Assembly: GCA_013398175.1 (NCBI GenBank)
Contig: VZRZ01006844.1
Coordinates: 524,332 to 588,331, forward strand
Source: Climacteris rufus
Lineage: Eukaryota > Chordata > Aves > Passeriformes > Climacteridae
DNA length: 64,000 bases
Direction of reading: 5' to 3'
Below the pieces are notes generated by a model. It was given only the letters and a program-made list of their open reading frames with translations. It was not told the origin of the DNA and made no database searches. Positions 52,301 through 64,000 of this stretch are shown one piece after another. The position numbers were made by a program, and so were the translations under genes. Positions within the stretch are counted from its first letter, which is position 1, and every line of letters starts with the position of its first letter.

Positions 52301-54893
52301 TAAAAATCCAAATTACTTTGATGGACACACATATTGCTGTCCCCTCGGGTGTTGTGTTTGACATTGCCTTTCTTTGTGGTTTCAAATAGGCTATTTGCTG
52401 TCACTTAAAACTATTTTGAATAAAGACTAAGGAGGATATTATAAGTATGTGGAATTATAAAGAAGAATGTCTCAACTGGCAGTTGTAGAAGTCTGGGGAA
52501 AATATGCTTAGGCGAATAAAGCAATATTGCTTCCCAAAGTATTAGGTTTAGCATTTTTATTGGTACAGATGTATTGACACATAATGATTTCAGAATTTTA
52601 TAATTTGTGTGCAGAGGTGCAAGTCTTACAAATAACATCAGGCTTTAAACCCTTCAAGGAATTTGTGTGTGAAGCTGAGATGTTTTAAAAATGCCTATCC
52701 TTGAAAATGTTAAACTGATTTTCCTGATGACATGAACGTGATTAGGTACCTGAAACATCTTTGTCAGCTGGAAGGGAAATTGGCATAAAGCAATTGTTTC
52801 AGTCCATATATTCTGCAAACTCCGTTAGCTCCAAATACACAATTGTTTACATCTTTCGTATCTAACAAGCTGACATGTCTGCCATTTATTTATAACTATA
52901 TATTTATATACTGTGTACAGTGGTATAGTTAGAGATGTTGAGAAAACAGGTAATCACCTATAAGTCACTGTAAAACTGAAGGCATGGCTTCATCTCCTCT
53001 TGTCTGGTTTTAAAGACGTCTTTCTCAGTTTTTTCAGAACGGAAGGCAAGCAATGTATCTTAAATATATGGCACCACATATAATTAGGTTTCTGCTGGAA
53101 GCTACTACTACAGCCTTGTCCATGACTGGAAATAGGAATTGATTTATATGTGTACCATGTGGTGCTTGCCAAGTTGCAAAATGTGTTGTGGCAAACTGAG
53201 GTACAAGATTTGCTCCTGACTCTCCCTGTGCTGTTCCTCCTGGCCCACACTACTGAAATCTCCTGGCTTTCTTTCTTGCAGCTGTTGCAGCCTTTAGAGA
53301 TAGTCCATGCTCGATTGGAACATCTGGATTGCTTACTACACCAGGAACTCTAATGGATCAGAGCAATTAGCTGCCCCTACCAGTGATATTTTCTTTTTTA
53401 ATTGTGATTTTCATTCTGATTTATGCCCTTTCTCTCTGGTACATGGCCATCTCCACCAATCTTTTGTCTTACCTTCTTGGTTCTGCTGAGCCTTTGTTTG
53501 CGACTGTCCATAAATGGCTCTGGTTTTGTAAATCCATTATTTAATTTTTATGTATCTTTTTATTTGTGCATTCCAGTATGTCCTGTGAAAATGTAACTGT
53601 TCTTAGCTTCTTCTAACCCTTGAAATATCATCTTTATTTTAGCCATGTCCTTTAGTTCGTATTATTGCATTCTCAGTAATGCATATAAATTCATCTTTAT
53701 GCCTTGATGCATTTATTTTATAGTTGAGTTTGTTTACTCTAACTCCTATTATTGATTGAATAAGTGGAGCAGCTTGCATCTGTCATGCTTGCATTGCTTG
53801 TTTGCATCCCTGCCTTAAAAATAAATCTATTAATGAAAGCAGATTTGCTACTTAATTAGTGATGCTGCCTTGAGATAACTATAGTCTTTTGAGAAAAGCA
53901 TCCTCAATTTTTTCTCGCTGCCTTTTTTGTTCTACTCGCAGTGTTAGAGGTTATATTGATTTGTGTGAACATCAGACAGAAAAAAAACCATCTCTGACAA
54001 TAAAAAAAGGCACTTACCTCTGACCCACTCTTTCTTAATCCGTGCAACACCAGCCTGAATGGCAATGGGTTGTCAACCAGACAAAAACCATCCCTGTCTC
54101 TTAATCACTCTCAAAATCTTTTACTTCAGGCAACTTGGAAGCCTCCTGTAGTCTACTGTGACCGGAGGGAGAAGGAACTTACAGTTTGTTCTTATTCTAG
54201 CTAATATTGCTGCACTGATTTGTTCTTCTCCCTGGGCACCTTTTCTCTTCCTAGGGCCAAAAAGTGATGAGAAGAAATAGGCAGACCCTCTTGTCGAGCT
54301 TTGCATGCAGGGAACAGGAATATTCTGCCTTCTCCCAGGAGCCTTCAAGACTTCAGCTCTTACCCATCTCAATTCTGAGCCTTCTTTTTTCATAGGAAGC
54401 AGGGCACAGCAGTCTTCTATGCATAATGGATGGATATTTTTGAAGCAAAACCATAACCAACTAAGTCTGAACCCCACCACAACCTTTTAAAATGTGTTTT
54501 ATCAGTGTAATACTGAGTCAGGGTATGTGGCAAAATGTGGATTGGAATTTGGGTATTAAGTTTCCTATGGCAGCTCAATAATCTCTGTAAAAATATGCTT
54601 AAGTTTCAGCAAGAATCTATAATTAGTTTGTCTTAAGAGTTAAAAAAATATATTAAAAGAAATGTAATTGATAGCAATTAGGGAAAAATAATGGGATGCT
54701 GCAACATTTTTCTGTGCTAAATGCTCTAGAAGAGGTCAGCCAACTTTGTAGCAACTATATAGTTAAAAAAAAAAAGATAAAAATATTTGATTTATTAAAC
54801 CAATGGTTTAATGCTGGTCTCCAGCACATTGGATTGAAAATGTTAAAATAAACTGAATGTTATGAGATATTATCTGACATCTCTGGCTTGTAA

Positions 54894-55511
54894 TCACTTA
54901 TGGTATTCATGTATTCCTCTCTGTACTGCAGCACTGTGAACATTGTCCTTAAGTAATGGTTGCAGTTTTTGAAGTTTTTTGTCAGATGAGTAATTTTGGT
55001 ATTTAATGACTAATGTGAAAATTATTAATCTGAGGCAAAGCCATAGGGTAGTTGTCATCTGATGCCTTCTGTAAACATAAATATTTATAATAGAACCAGT
55101 TACAGCTTTAAGATGATCTGAGGCACAAAGGGTAGGGAAGTATTCAGAACTTGGAAGGATTAGGCAGCTCCTCTGTTCCATCCATATGAGGCTTACTACA
55201 CTTAAGTGAAACTGCTTGAACTTTGGCAGTAGAAGAGCACTGCACACTGACTTGCTAAGCAGGCAGCTCCATTTGTTGTTAGTAAGATACAAACCCATAT
55301 GCTTTTTAGGAAAGCATAGTATCCAAAAACTATGATAAAAGTGCTTTAGGTTTATGTTGCAGTTGTGCTTATGATGTAGGCTTCCCTGGTATGTTTCTGT
55401 TTTCTTTCCATCATGTGATTGTATCAACATCTGTGGCATGGGCAGGAGGTTTGTGTTCCCCCTTTTTCTGTGGGACACACATTGGATTACATGGCCAGTC
55501 CTGCACCCCAT
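54894..55511 (-). other. Unassigned antisense open frame, 205 codons (longest in window)
   Basis: This minus-strand frame runs 205 codons from ATG to stop and is the longest in the window. Its product is rich in His, Cys, Leu and Ser, with no signal peptide, repeat, domain or retroelement motif that I can see. The composition looks random rather than selected. No exon structure or poly(A) site supports it. It is listed because its length is unusual for AT-rich DNA, not because it is likely a gene. Confidence 0.2.
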
Positions 55512-58500
55512 GTGACAAATACATGTTACGTGATGTAGGGAAAACTGTGGTGTGTGAGCACCTCTGTGTGACTAGAGGTTTCTGACCAAAAGGTTGAGTG
55601 CCATAGACACAGAAAGTGGGCAGTTAGACCATGGTGATAGATCCAGCTATGATGAATTTTCATGTCCTTAACTCATGTCCTTTAAACTGGGGTTTAAAGA
55701 AAATCATCTTTTACTCTAAGGTGAAAACCTGCTATGGTGGTGCTTTTAATTTTATCCATTGTTACTGGAAGAAAATCTAACTAGCATCATGCTTTTGAAA
55801 TCTCTCTCCTACTCACTGAAATTGGTGATGTTGTTGATATGAAGTTGAATTAAAAATATATTTCAGCAGATGCATTAAATAAGAAGTGATGCTGTTTAAT
55901 GTGGTTGAGAAGTTGCTATTTTTCATTCCTCATTCAGTGAACAAGCAGGAGTGCAGTAGACAGAATAATGTTATGCCAAATTAAGGTCGTCTTTTACACA
56001 TGGCAATGAGAATTGATTATTTAAATTAGACTTTTTAGTTATCAGACATTAAATATGGCATCACCATTTCACTCTACTTCATGTCAGTCTTGTCAGTTAA
56101 TGATTTCATAATATGCACAACTGTGAACAGTAAATGCAGAATCTTTATTAGCATGTTAAAATTCATGCTAGAAGAATGTCACTTTCATAAGTGCACTTGT
56201 AACTTATTGCCTGTGTGATCTTCATGATTCACATATGGCAATAAAACATAAAAATATTGTAGGGAGGAAAAGAACACTTTAAAATCTTTAAAATTGGTAA
56301 GGCAACAATTGCCACATCTTACCGAGTTCAGCATGGAGGTGAGTTATGAAAGGTAGCAAAGCAGATTCAATTGAACTAAATTTATTTTTACTTTTGCCAC
56401 TCAGAAGAAAAAACCTGAGTCTTCCACTTATTGAACATTAGTAGACGACTATAACTGATCATAAGGGAATGTCTTTACACTCAGTTAATTAAGCACACCT
56501 TCCTCATTGCAAATGACTATAGTAGTACCCAGAGGGGACAAAAAATGATTAAAAGAGCATCAAAGAGAATAGAAGTTAGCAAATTAACACATTCCAATCT
56601 CTTTCCTTGGCAGTTCTGTGGCAAATAAGTGGAAAAAACTGTATATATTTTTGTAAAGCAGTGATGCCATGCACATTCCCAGTGGCTGTATCATATGCAT
56701 TTCTGTGTGATATTGCCTTTAGTAAGATGCTTGTGTAAGGGATGCAGGTGCAAGTTAAAAGCCTTTATAAATGCATTTTGGAGTGGATTATTTTAATTTT
56801 TTTTTTTGAGAGAACTCAGTTGATTCCAGGGAAGTCAGGAGAAATCTTTTAGTGAGATAAAGCTTATTAAGATCCTGAAAATCTTGCAGATTCAAATAGC
56901 TAATAATTTTTTATTCAGTTTTCCCTTATTCATAGGGATGCAGATTTGTCTCAAGTCAATACTTTGTTCCTGGAATTTCTACTTCTGATAATTTAAGCAA
57001 CAGAGACTACAAAGCTTTGACCTAAAAAGTTCAGTATTTCCCCAGGACATAGAAGTGAAAAGCTGGATTTTATCTCATGGTGATTGTTCTGGTTGAGAAG
57101 AGGGAAATGAATTGCAAACCGAGAGTGATAAAAAAGATTGTTCTTGATGAGCTTTTGACATGATATCTGACAGCTAGCGGAAGTCACAGGGTGACATTTC
57201 TCATAGCTTCTCTGATAGTACCTATTACCAGGTAGTTCTTTCTTGTGTTAATGTTTTAAAACAGGTAGTTCTAAAACTCTCAAACTGTCTAGTAAACCCA
57301 AATGGAACTGAGCAATGTGTTCAGTTGTGTTTATTTCCAGGGTTGTGAGATGGCACTGTGGTGATTTCTTACCTCCTTTTGCCTTTTTAATAACCAATAC
57401 TTTACAGAAGCCTGTACTATGCTCTGGATGATAGGAAGAAGTTCACTGGTTGCAAACGTGAGATGGGATGTCCCAGGTTTGGATTTTTTTACTGGTATTT
57501 TTAGATTTGATGGCCTATTAAGACTGCATATGATTTGACTGATGCTGATTACACACTTGGTGCTGAGTTCAGATGATTGTCTGATACCCAGTCAGTGTGC
57601 TTTGATATACAGAGCAAGCAGGAGCATTTGTGTTATCAGTGATGGGTGATAATAAAGCTTGTATGATATTGTGTATTATTTTTCAAAAGTAACTGTTCTA
57701 ATAGAGTAGTATGAGCTTGCTAAAGGAAAGACAGATTAATTCAATTTTGCTTTCATTATTTCTTCTGAAATAATGCTAACTCCTGGTCCCAGTTAGCTCA
57801 ACCTTTTTTTTGTAAATTAAAAAGTTCTGTGTAACTTCCTACTTCTGTATCTAGGGCCTCTATTCCCACAATACAACATGCATTAAGGGAGCTCAAATGC
57901 AGAAAATAGTTTAGAAATCCCTCTGTGCCATCACAGAAAGACTTAAAAAAGCCCCTCACAGGTGTCATTATTCTGTCCTCTTGGCCAGCATCCTTTCTAT
58001 CATTGGAGTCCTCAGTGCCTCAGCTGAGACTGTATGGAAATGATACATTTTCTGGGGAATCTCCCACAACAATTCATGTTGTGAATTTCTGCTTTTCGCT
58101 TACTGCAGTATTCTTTCACAGAAATTCTCTGCCATCTCTGGGAACAGGGGGCAACTACGTGGAGTCATCTGAGCATTTTTCAGAGATCACCTGTACATGA
58201 GTGTCCCCCTTTATCGTTAGACTCATAAGGGCTTCCTGAACCTAAGTCGGAAAGTGTCAGCTCCCCTCAGTCCCACCCTTTAGATGTGTTTTTGATGGCC
58301 TGTGTCAGTGTCTAAGTTCCAAGCTTGTTCAGAGGCCTACAGATGGTAACACATCCTGCAGCACATGGGCCACTGGACAGCCATTGTATGCCTGCATATA
58401 AGGCTCTGGGTTGTACACTCATCCAGACTCATGGAAACACCAGGAAAGCTGGCTGTTCATCCAGACAGCTGGAAGTCTCTTAGAAAATGTAATATTTTAA

Positions 58501-58601
58501 AACTACCGTGGGCATTGGTCAAATGTTGCATATAGCTCAAGTGGCTATCCAAGCCTTACACCTGAAAGACTATGTAGGTGCTAACTCACCTCATTGTGGA
58601 G

Positions 58602-58645
58602 TTTCTCTTGTAAGTTTTAAGTGGCTTTCTCTTGTAAGTTTTAAG
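58602..58645. repeat. Short tandem duplication (20 bp, period 24)
   Basis: TTTCTCTTGTAAGTTTTAAG at 58602-58621 recurs exactly at 58626-58645, separated by 4 bases. Each copy contains a TTGTAAGT donor-like string, but no exon ends there. Confidence 0.8.
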
Positions 58646-61600
58646 AGCTGCTAATGTTCTTTTAATATCACAGTCCATAAACCCTGTGTTAGCTTTGACC
58701 TGAATGCATTTTTCTCGCTGACGATAAAAATTCTTCATTAAAATATGTTGCTTATTAAAGTGAGAGCTGCATAGCAGTCAGGGGAAAAAAGGTATTTTTT
58801 AATGGCTATAATAAATAAGCAAGACCTGAAGCCACAAGTATTAGACTTTTTGTCTGAACGTAGTGTTGAGCCTCCTAATCTTAAACTTTGCTGAAAACCT
58901 GACTTCTAGAGACAAATCTTTTTCCAGTTTTCTGTCTTTTTCAACTCTCACCACAATGACCTTTATCAATTATGAATATAATTTTGTCACCAAAACCTTT
59001 GTTCTTACTAATAAGCTAAAAACTGTACACGAATTATGTCCTATTTTGTTTATTGGTGGTTATTCAATAGCTGTACAGCCTTGTACCATGCAAATGTTAA
59101 AATTACCAACATAAAAGCTAAAGAGATACAAATCTGGGTTGTTTCTACCTCCCAACAAACCTGTGGGAATACATATTGAATTTGCCATTGACTCCTTTTA
59201 GAGTTGTCTTCTCATCTGCAGGGCTGCCACCTTATGGCCTTGGGAAATGGCAGCTCAGTTGCTTGTGCAAAAAAACCCCTGCAAAAGCCCAGGCTGAGGT
59301 TTCATAGTGATGAGCATTGAGTGAGGTGGAGGAAGGTGCAAGTAAGATGAGAGTATGGCTGTGATATGCTGTCTATGTTGATTTCAGACTGGGTGTATGG
59401 GTAAGAGTTGGTGGTACCTCAACTAGGATGCATTTTTGACCTTGTTAAAGTAATGCAGATAGACTGGAAAGGGAATGGGTTTCTTGGAGAAGGCTTTCCT
59501 CAAGATCAGGAGAGGGAAGCTGACTGTGAGAGAGCAGAAGTGTTCTGTGAGGAGTCTGAAACAGTCCTTTCCAAGTAATCTGTTCTTTTTGTAGAGCAGG
59601 GAACTGTTTGGAATGGAGAGGCTCTCTTAATGTTTTCTCTTCCCAAGCAATCCCAAGGGGCCTGCTCTGCTGCCAGGCATTAGGTCATGTTTTCACTTAA
59701 ATCTTTTCACATTTGATATTGCCAAATAAAAACAAAAGTGAAGAGGAAAAGAGAAAGCAACAAAACAATATCTGAGTTTACCCTGTAATGAATTCAGGAA
59801 GATTATTTTCCCCCTTCTCTTTCATGATCTTCCTCCAAGAAGGTGTGAGTGAATTAATTAACTTCTGTGGAAATACTTGATGAGTACATCATGTCTACAA
59901 GGTTGGAATAAAACTACATTCCAAAGCTGTCCTGAAGAGCAGATGTTTATTCGGTTTAGCTGTGAAGTTGTTGGGCATTTTTTTTTAGCACATCATGTTA
60001 AATCACTTGACTCTTTGCATTAAAGCCAAATGAAAGACCACATTAATAAATATATTTTTAGTTATTATAAAGATTACAGTGCTCTAAGCTACCATGATAA
60101 TTGAAATTTCTTTGCATATTTAAAAATAATGTTTGAAGTTAAATACCATTGATTTAGCCTAGCAAACTGGTTATTTCCCCCATCTTTTTATTTTTAAAAA
60201 TGTATTATTTTTAAGTAATTTAATAGATTTTAATTGATATTTTCAGGCTGTAATGAAAGCCATTTCTGCTTCTTGGTCTTGTTAAAATAGTTTTAATGTA
60301 CCATGAATTCCACTTTAACCACAATTCAAAAAGGAATGTGCCTGTTACTTATGACTTTCTTGCTATTCTTTTTTTCTGTATTTTACTCTTTGGTTTCCTC
60401 AGCACATTGTTAGACCCAACCCTGGCAAGAAGGTGATTGATATGGCTCTTTATGCCCTGGCTAAATAGCTAAACATAGTGTATTGTGTCTGCACTCGGAG
60501 AAAAAATGAAATGCAATTAAATTCATTTCAACTTCAGTAACATGACATTTCTGTTTCCTTCATGTCAGCCTTTATTCTCTTCTATAATCAGATTTTGTAA
60601 CCCTTTTTATAATGTCTCTTCACTTCAGTAATTCCTAAATAGGATCCGTGTGTTGCAAGTTAATTAGAAATTCTCATGTGCCTGAGTTTACTTTTCCCAA
60701 ATCTTTGGTGTGGTTTCCACATCTTCTGAGAGAGCACGTTTCACTGTCCACTGAGCTGCGAGGCACAAAGTCCATATCTACGCTTGAATCTTCCATGTTT
60801 GTTTTGCCAGGGATTTTTGTGTTCCCTTTTGGAAATGGAAGTATTTCTTAAAATATGTCAGGCAATAGGAAGGGTCTGTGCATTAGGACAGGTTTTTCGT
60901 AACTGCAAAGAAAACTCCTAGGAGTTCAGTCACCGTTTGTATTGATAAAATCCATAACGATTAGCACAGCCTTTCACAGCAAGTGCCTGTAAAAATGCAG
61001 GAGAATAATGTGTGTGGGAGATGAAAAGGGGAGGACAAAAGATCTTCATCATCCAGCTCTTTGTTCATAATTGTAAATTATGACATACACAATAGTAATG
61101 CTTAGTTTTAGGGGAAAGCATTTGTAGAGTCCGGGGAAGGACTCTAAGAAACCTGGAAGGGGTGAATTATGTTTCTAATTGAATTTACCTTAAAGACTGT
61201 TGTCAGTAGGTTTCAAAAGCAGGTTCAGTGAGCGTAATTATTTCCTAATGAAAAATACCTAAGAAACTCCCATTCAAATGAACTTTGAAGGATAAAATCT
61301 ATCATACTTGCGGATTTCCTTGGGTACACAGGCATTAGTGTTATACTATTAATTTCTTCTTTGTTTTAGCTTCAGTGTCCCATCCCCCAGCCTTATCTCC
61401 CCATCCCTATCCACCCTGTACTGTTGTTTTCTATAATTAGTGAAGATACACAACTGTCTTCAGGCTACCACCTAATCTCGAAGGCCACATGGATAAATGG
61501 AATATAATTATAATTTTGTAGAAACCAAGCCTTCTGCACATGGTTGTATTGCTCTTGTTATTTTTAAAGCAGGCAAATTGAATCTATGATATAGTAGGGC

Positions 61601-61807
61601 TTGGAGGCTGGGTTTAGTCCTTGCAAAGTAAGTATTTTTCATATAGAAATTTCATTGTGTTAAATTTGGGTGGGAATTAGCCAGTTTGGGAGGAATTCTG
61701 ACACAATGTTACCACAATATGTAAGCACCCTGCATATTGTGAAGAAATCACCTGTGGTTATATGCAAAATATTAACAGAGGTCATTTTTTGTCCCCCTCT
61801 TTTTCAG

Positions 61808-61931
61808 TTATTTTTATTTCAGTTGCTGCGAGGACTGTCTTACATCCACCAGCGTTACATTTTGCACAGGGACCTGAAACCACAGAATCTTCTGATCAGT
61901 GACACGGGGGAGTTAAAGCTGGCAGACTTTG
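61808..61931 (+). CDS. CDK14: CDK14 kinase-domain exon: alpha-E, HRD catalytic loop, start of DFG
   Basis: This 124-bp exon lies after a TTTTTCAG acceptor and before a GTAGGC donor (61932). It encodes 41 residues plus one base in phase 0, starting LFLFQLLRGLSYIHQRYILH and continuing RDLKPQNLLISDTGELKLADF. HRD is at 61865-61873; its Asp (61871-61873) is the catalytic base. KPQN supplies the metal-binding Asn, and the DFG Asp is at 61925-61927. The Gly codon of DFG is split across the intron, with its first base at 61931. Counting from the beta-3 lysine places the HRD Asp 92 residues later, which agrees with the recalled human CDK14 positions 164 and 256. The open frame around it (61670-61972) extends into both introns, so those flanks are not protein. 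All catalytic residues visible are intact. Confidence 0.97.
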
Positions 61932-64000
61932 GTAGGCAAGCAGTTAATTACAAGTCTCTTATAATGTTGTAGGAATGTCAGACAGATGGTTCCATTGATT
62001 TCTCTTCCCCCCACCCTATTCCTTAGACACACCTTCTTCATTGTAGATAATTGCACATTTTTCTCCTGAGTGAAGAAATTGATTATGGTCAACAAAATGC
62101 TTGATTAAAAGGGAGCAAGTGGAAAACAAATACATACTCCAATTCTCTCAAGGAAGATAATGCTGAAAGTATTTCCATTTTATTTACCATGAGATTAGAA
62201 ATAGATCTGAATTAGAATTAAAAAAAACCTTTTAAAAAGAAAAGAAAAAAGGAGACAGAGACCTGAAAAATACAGGCTGTATGAAAAGCACAATCACTCT
62301 ATGGAAGCATAGGGTTGTGGAGATCTGGCTGAACTTTCATTAAATGGTCGTTGAAAGAGACTGAAGGACACAAGAATAAGTGTTCCTTCTGAAGAATACA
62401 GGACCATCTGAAGATACTAGGATCACCTGGACTGCTTTCAGTATTCATTAGTTCTTCATGGGGAAGCCTAATGTGGAGTATGAAGTCAATAAATTATCCA
62501 CTGAAATCTTAGCCATTTGTCTATTTTTTAATTTTTAAGCCATTTTCTAGTGGCTACAGCAGGACAAGTACTCTTTCCTCTGAAAACCATTGTGAATGCA
62601 GATGTGGAAAATGGCAATATATTTCTTTTGTGGTTTTTACAAAGGTTGTAGGATTTTTTTTCTTTCCTGTAGGTCAGCTTCTCAGTTACTGATTCCAGCA
62701 GAACTTCTGAAGTAAGCTGAAAATGTGACCTACTGGCTTTTTAAAGATGTATTTTATTTTTATGACTGCTATCCACATCATGCTTCACATTTCATGCAGC
62801 AGCAGTAATGAGGAAACTTTGCGTGCTAATTGGCAATTTCACTGTTAATGTAGTCATGGGGTTTTGTCTTTTAATTAGCGTTACTGCAATTAACAGCTCA
62901 GTGTGTATTTGCTATGCTGGAGAAGGGAACAGGACTTAAGGTGGACACAGTCCACAAGAACTTGATTGGCCTTTGGGTTGTAAGGCAATTAGAGAACTAG
63001 TATTGGAAGCAATTGTTACCTCATTTTTCATACAAAAGTTGCTGTTTTTAAAAATATGTGCTTAAAAAACCCATTCCTTCATGTTGCAATTTACTATGAG
63101 CTTTCATCTCTTAAGTACACGAAACAGGTGCATCATTCAGTGTTCTTGTAGTGAAATATGAGTTAACCCTCTGTTGAAGGTGTTGTGCTGTTTGAGATTA
63201 ATGGTTTCATTGTATCATTTTTATGTATAGAACACTATGAACTAATCTGACTTCCAAGTATCCCCATACTACAAGCCTTTCAGGAGATTGTAATGATGGT
63301 TCTCTAGCTTTGGTGGATGCTGAAAACCATAAAAGATCTCACAAAGTCTTTTGTATGTAAAATGTTTTCTATGGTGTGGGGGTGGGTTGCTGAAGCTCTA
63401 TGGCTTCAGCAAGAGTGGGAGTGGGAGGCTGAAAACCTTTTAGCTGTGTTTTTAAGAAAAATAAAAACATTTTGCCTTTCACTAGCACTATTAAATGCAT
63501 TGGTGGAGGTGTGAGCTGATCAATGAAATGTCCAACTCAGATGTAAGTTGACTCTGTCTGGCTGTGTTGCCTGATGTTGCCCTAGGACAGAGGAAAGGGT
63601 GGCACGCTTGTTTGTACCCTGCTGTATTAGGAAATGTAACTATCACTTCTGATGAAGGTATTGCTTTATTGTTGCACCAGGCTAAATATCCCAGTGGTGA
63701 CATCAAAGGCAGGTTTTTCACAGTTTTGTGTTGGCAGGAGTTTTGGGTTGGCCGTTGTGTATTATTTTGGTAGAGAGACTAGAAATGTGTAAGTACAACC
63801 AGAAAGAAATATACAGTGGTAGACACATGAATGTGTTATATTGTGCAGAGGATATTTTTTCTCTTTTAAGTTTGTCTTGACAACAGAAACATCTGCATAA
63901 TCTATATTGCAGGAGGAGGAGTATTATATATCTCCTCTTTTTTTTTTTAAAGCTAGATTTTCTTTCATGGCTCATGACCTCATAAAATTGAAAACCAGAT
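61932..64000 (+). other. CDK14: CDK14 intron, 5' part (continues beyond window)
   Basis: The intron begins with a GTAGGC donor. No acceptor followed by the expected continuation of the activation segment (G-LARAKS-type) is seen before the window ends, so the next exon lies downstream. The stretch has A-rich runs near 62218-62250 and a short T run near 63938-63950. No recognisable gene or repeat is present. Confidence 0.85.

Larger units (their letters stand above)
49303..61807 (+). other. CDK14: CDK14 intron (12.5 kb)
   Basis: The intron has a GTAAGA donor at 49303 and a CCCCCTCTTTTTCAG acceptor ending at 61807. Named contents are a block with a MEF2-type site (51460-51469), a short tandem duplication (58602-58645), a 205-codon antisense open frame (54894-55511) and an A/T-rich stretch (about 60120-60250). 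Shorter open frames, including the 119-codon antisense frame at 54121-54480, show no recognisable domains. No transposon was identified. Confidence 0.9.

Noticed and set aside
54121..54480. 119-codon antisense open frame
   Set aside because: No recognised domain and no splice or poly(A) support. It sits in a slightly more GC-rich patch where stops are rarer.
5580..61931. Assignment to CDK15 (the other PFTAIRE kinase)
   Set aside because: Several positions (LTLVFEYV, CQYMDKHPGG, ISDTGELK) match CDK14 as recalled rather than CDK15.
61670..61972. 100-codon open frame read as one protein
   Set aside because: Only 61808-61931 is the CDK14 exon. The frame runs through a clear acceptor and a GTAGGC donor into intron on both sides.

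Overview
The window is a stretch of vertebrate, most likely avian, genomic DNA lying wholly inside one protein-kinase gene on the + strand. It is AT-rich and CpG-poor, has long introns with GT..AG splice sites, and contains two 3'-end fragments of CR1 retrotransposons. That CR1 type with otherwise sparse repeats points to a bird; a turtle or crocodilian is less likely but not excluded.

Only four short coding exons are convincing: 5580-5659, 33185-33279, 49240-49302 and 61808-61931 (362 bp in total). Spliced in order, they keep one reading frame and encode the middle of the kinase domain of cyclin-dependent kinase 14 (CDK14, PFTAIRE-1/PFTK1). They run from the beta-3 lysine and the PFTAIRE helix, through the hinge, to the HRD catalytic loop and the DF of the DFG motif. 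The ATP glycine loop lies upstream of the window. The last glycine base pair of DFG, the activation segment and the C-lobe lie downstream. CDK14 is a Pho85/PCTAIRE-related kinase that partners with cyclin Y at the plasma membrane and primes LRP6 in Wnt signalling.

Layout: 1-5579, end of an upstream intron; 5660-33184, a 27.5 kb intron holding a 452-bp CR1 fragment, a 144-bp-period duplication next to an unresolved base, an assembly gap of 32 N, and GT-rich and AT-palindromic low-complexity DNA; 33280-49239, a 16 kb intron with a second CR1 tail, a 40-bp diverged tandem duplication and two CpG-bearing patches; 49303-61807, a 12.5 kb intron; 61932-64000, start of the next intron.

No tRNA, rRNA, CRISPR array, complete transposon or bacterial-type operon is seen. 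The remaining open frames are short and unrecognised, and I treat nearly all of them as chance. The items worth a second look are two antisense open frames (45906-46277 and 54894-55511), the CpG-bearing intronic patches, an octamer-containing block near 18.1-18.8 kb, and a strong hairpin at 1622-1653. I found no clear evidence of a new biological system.
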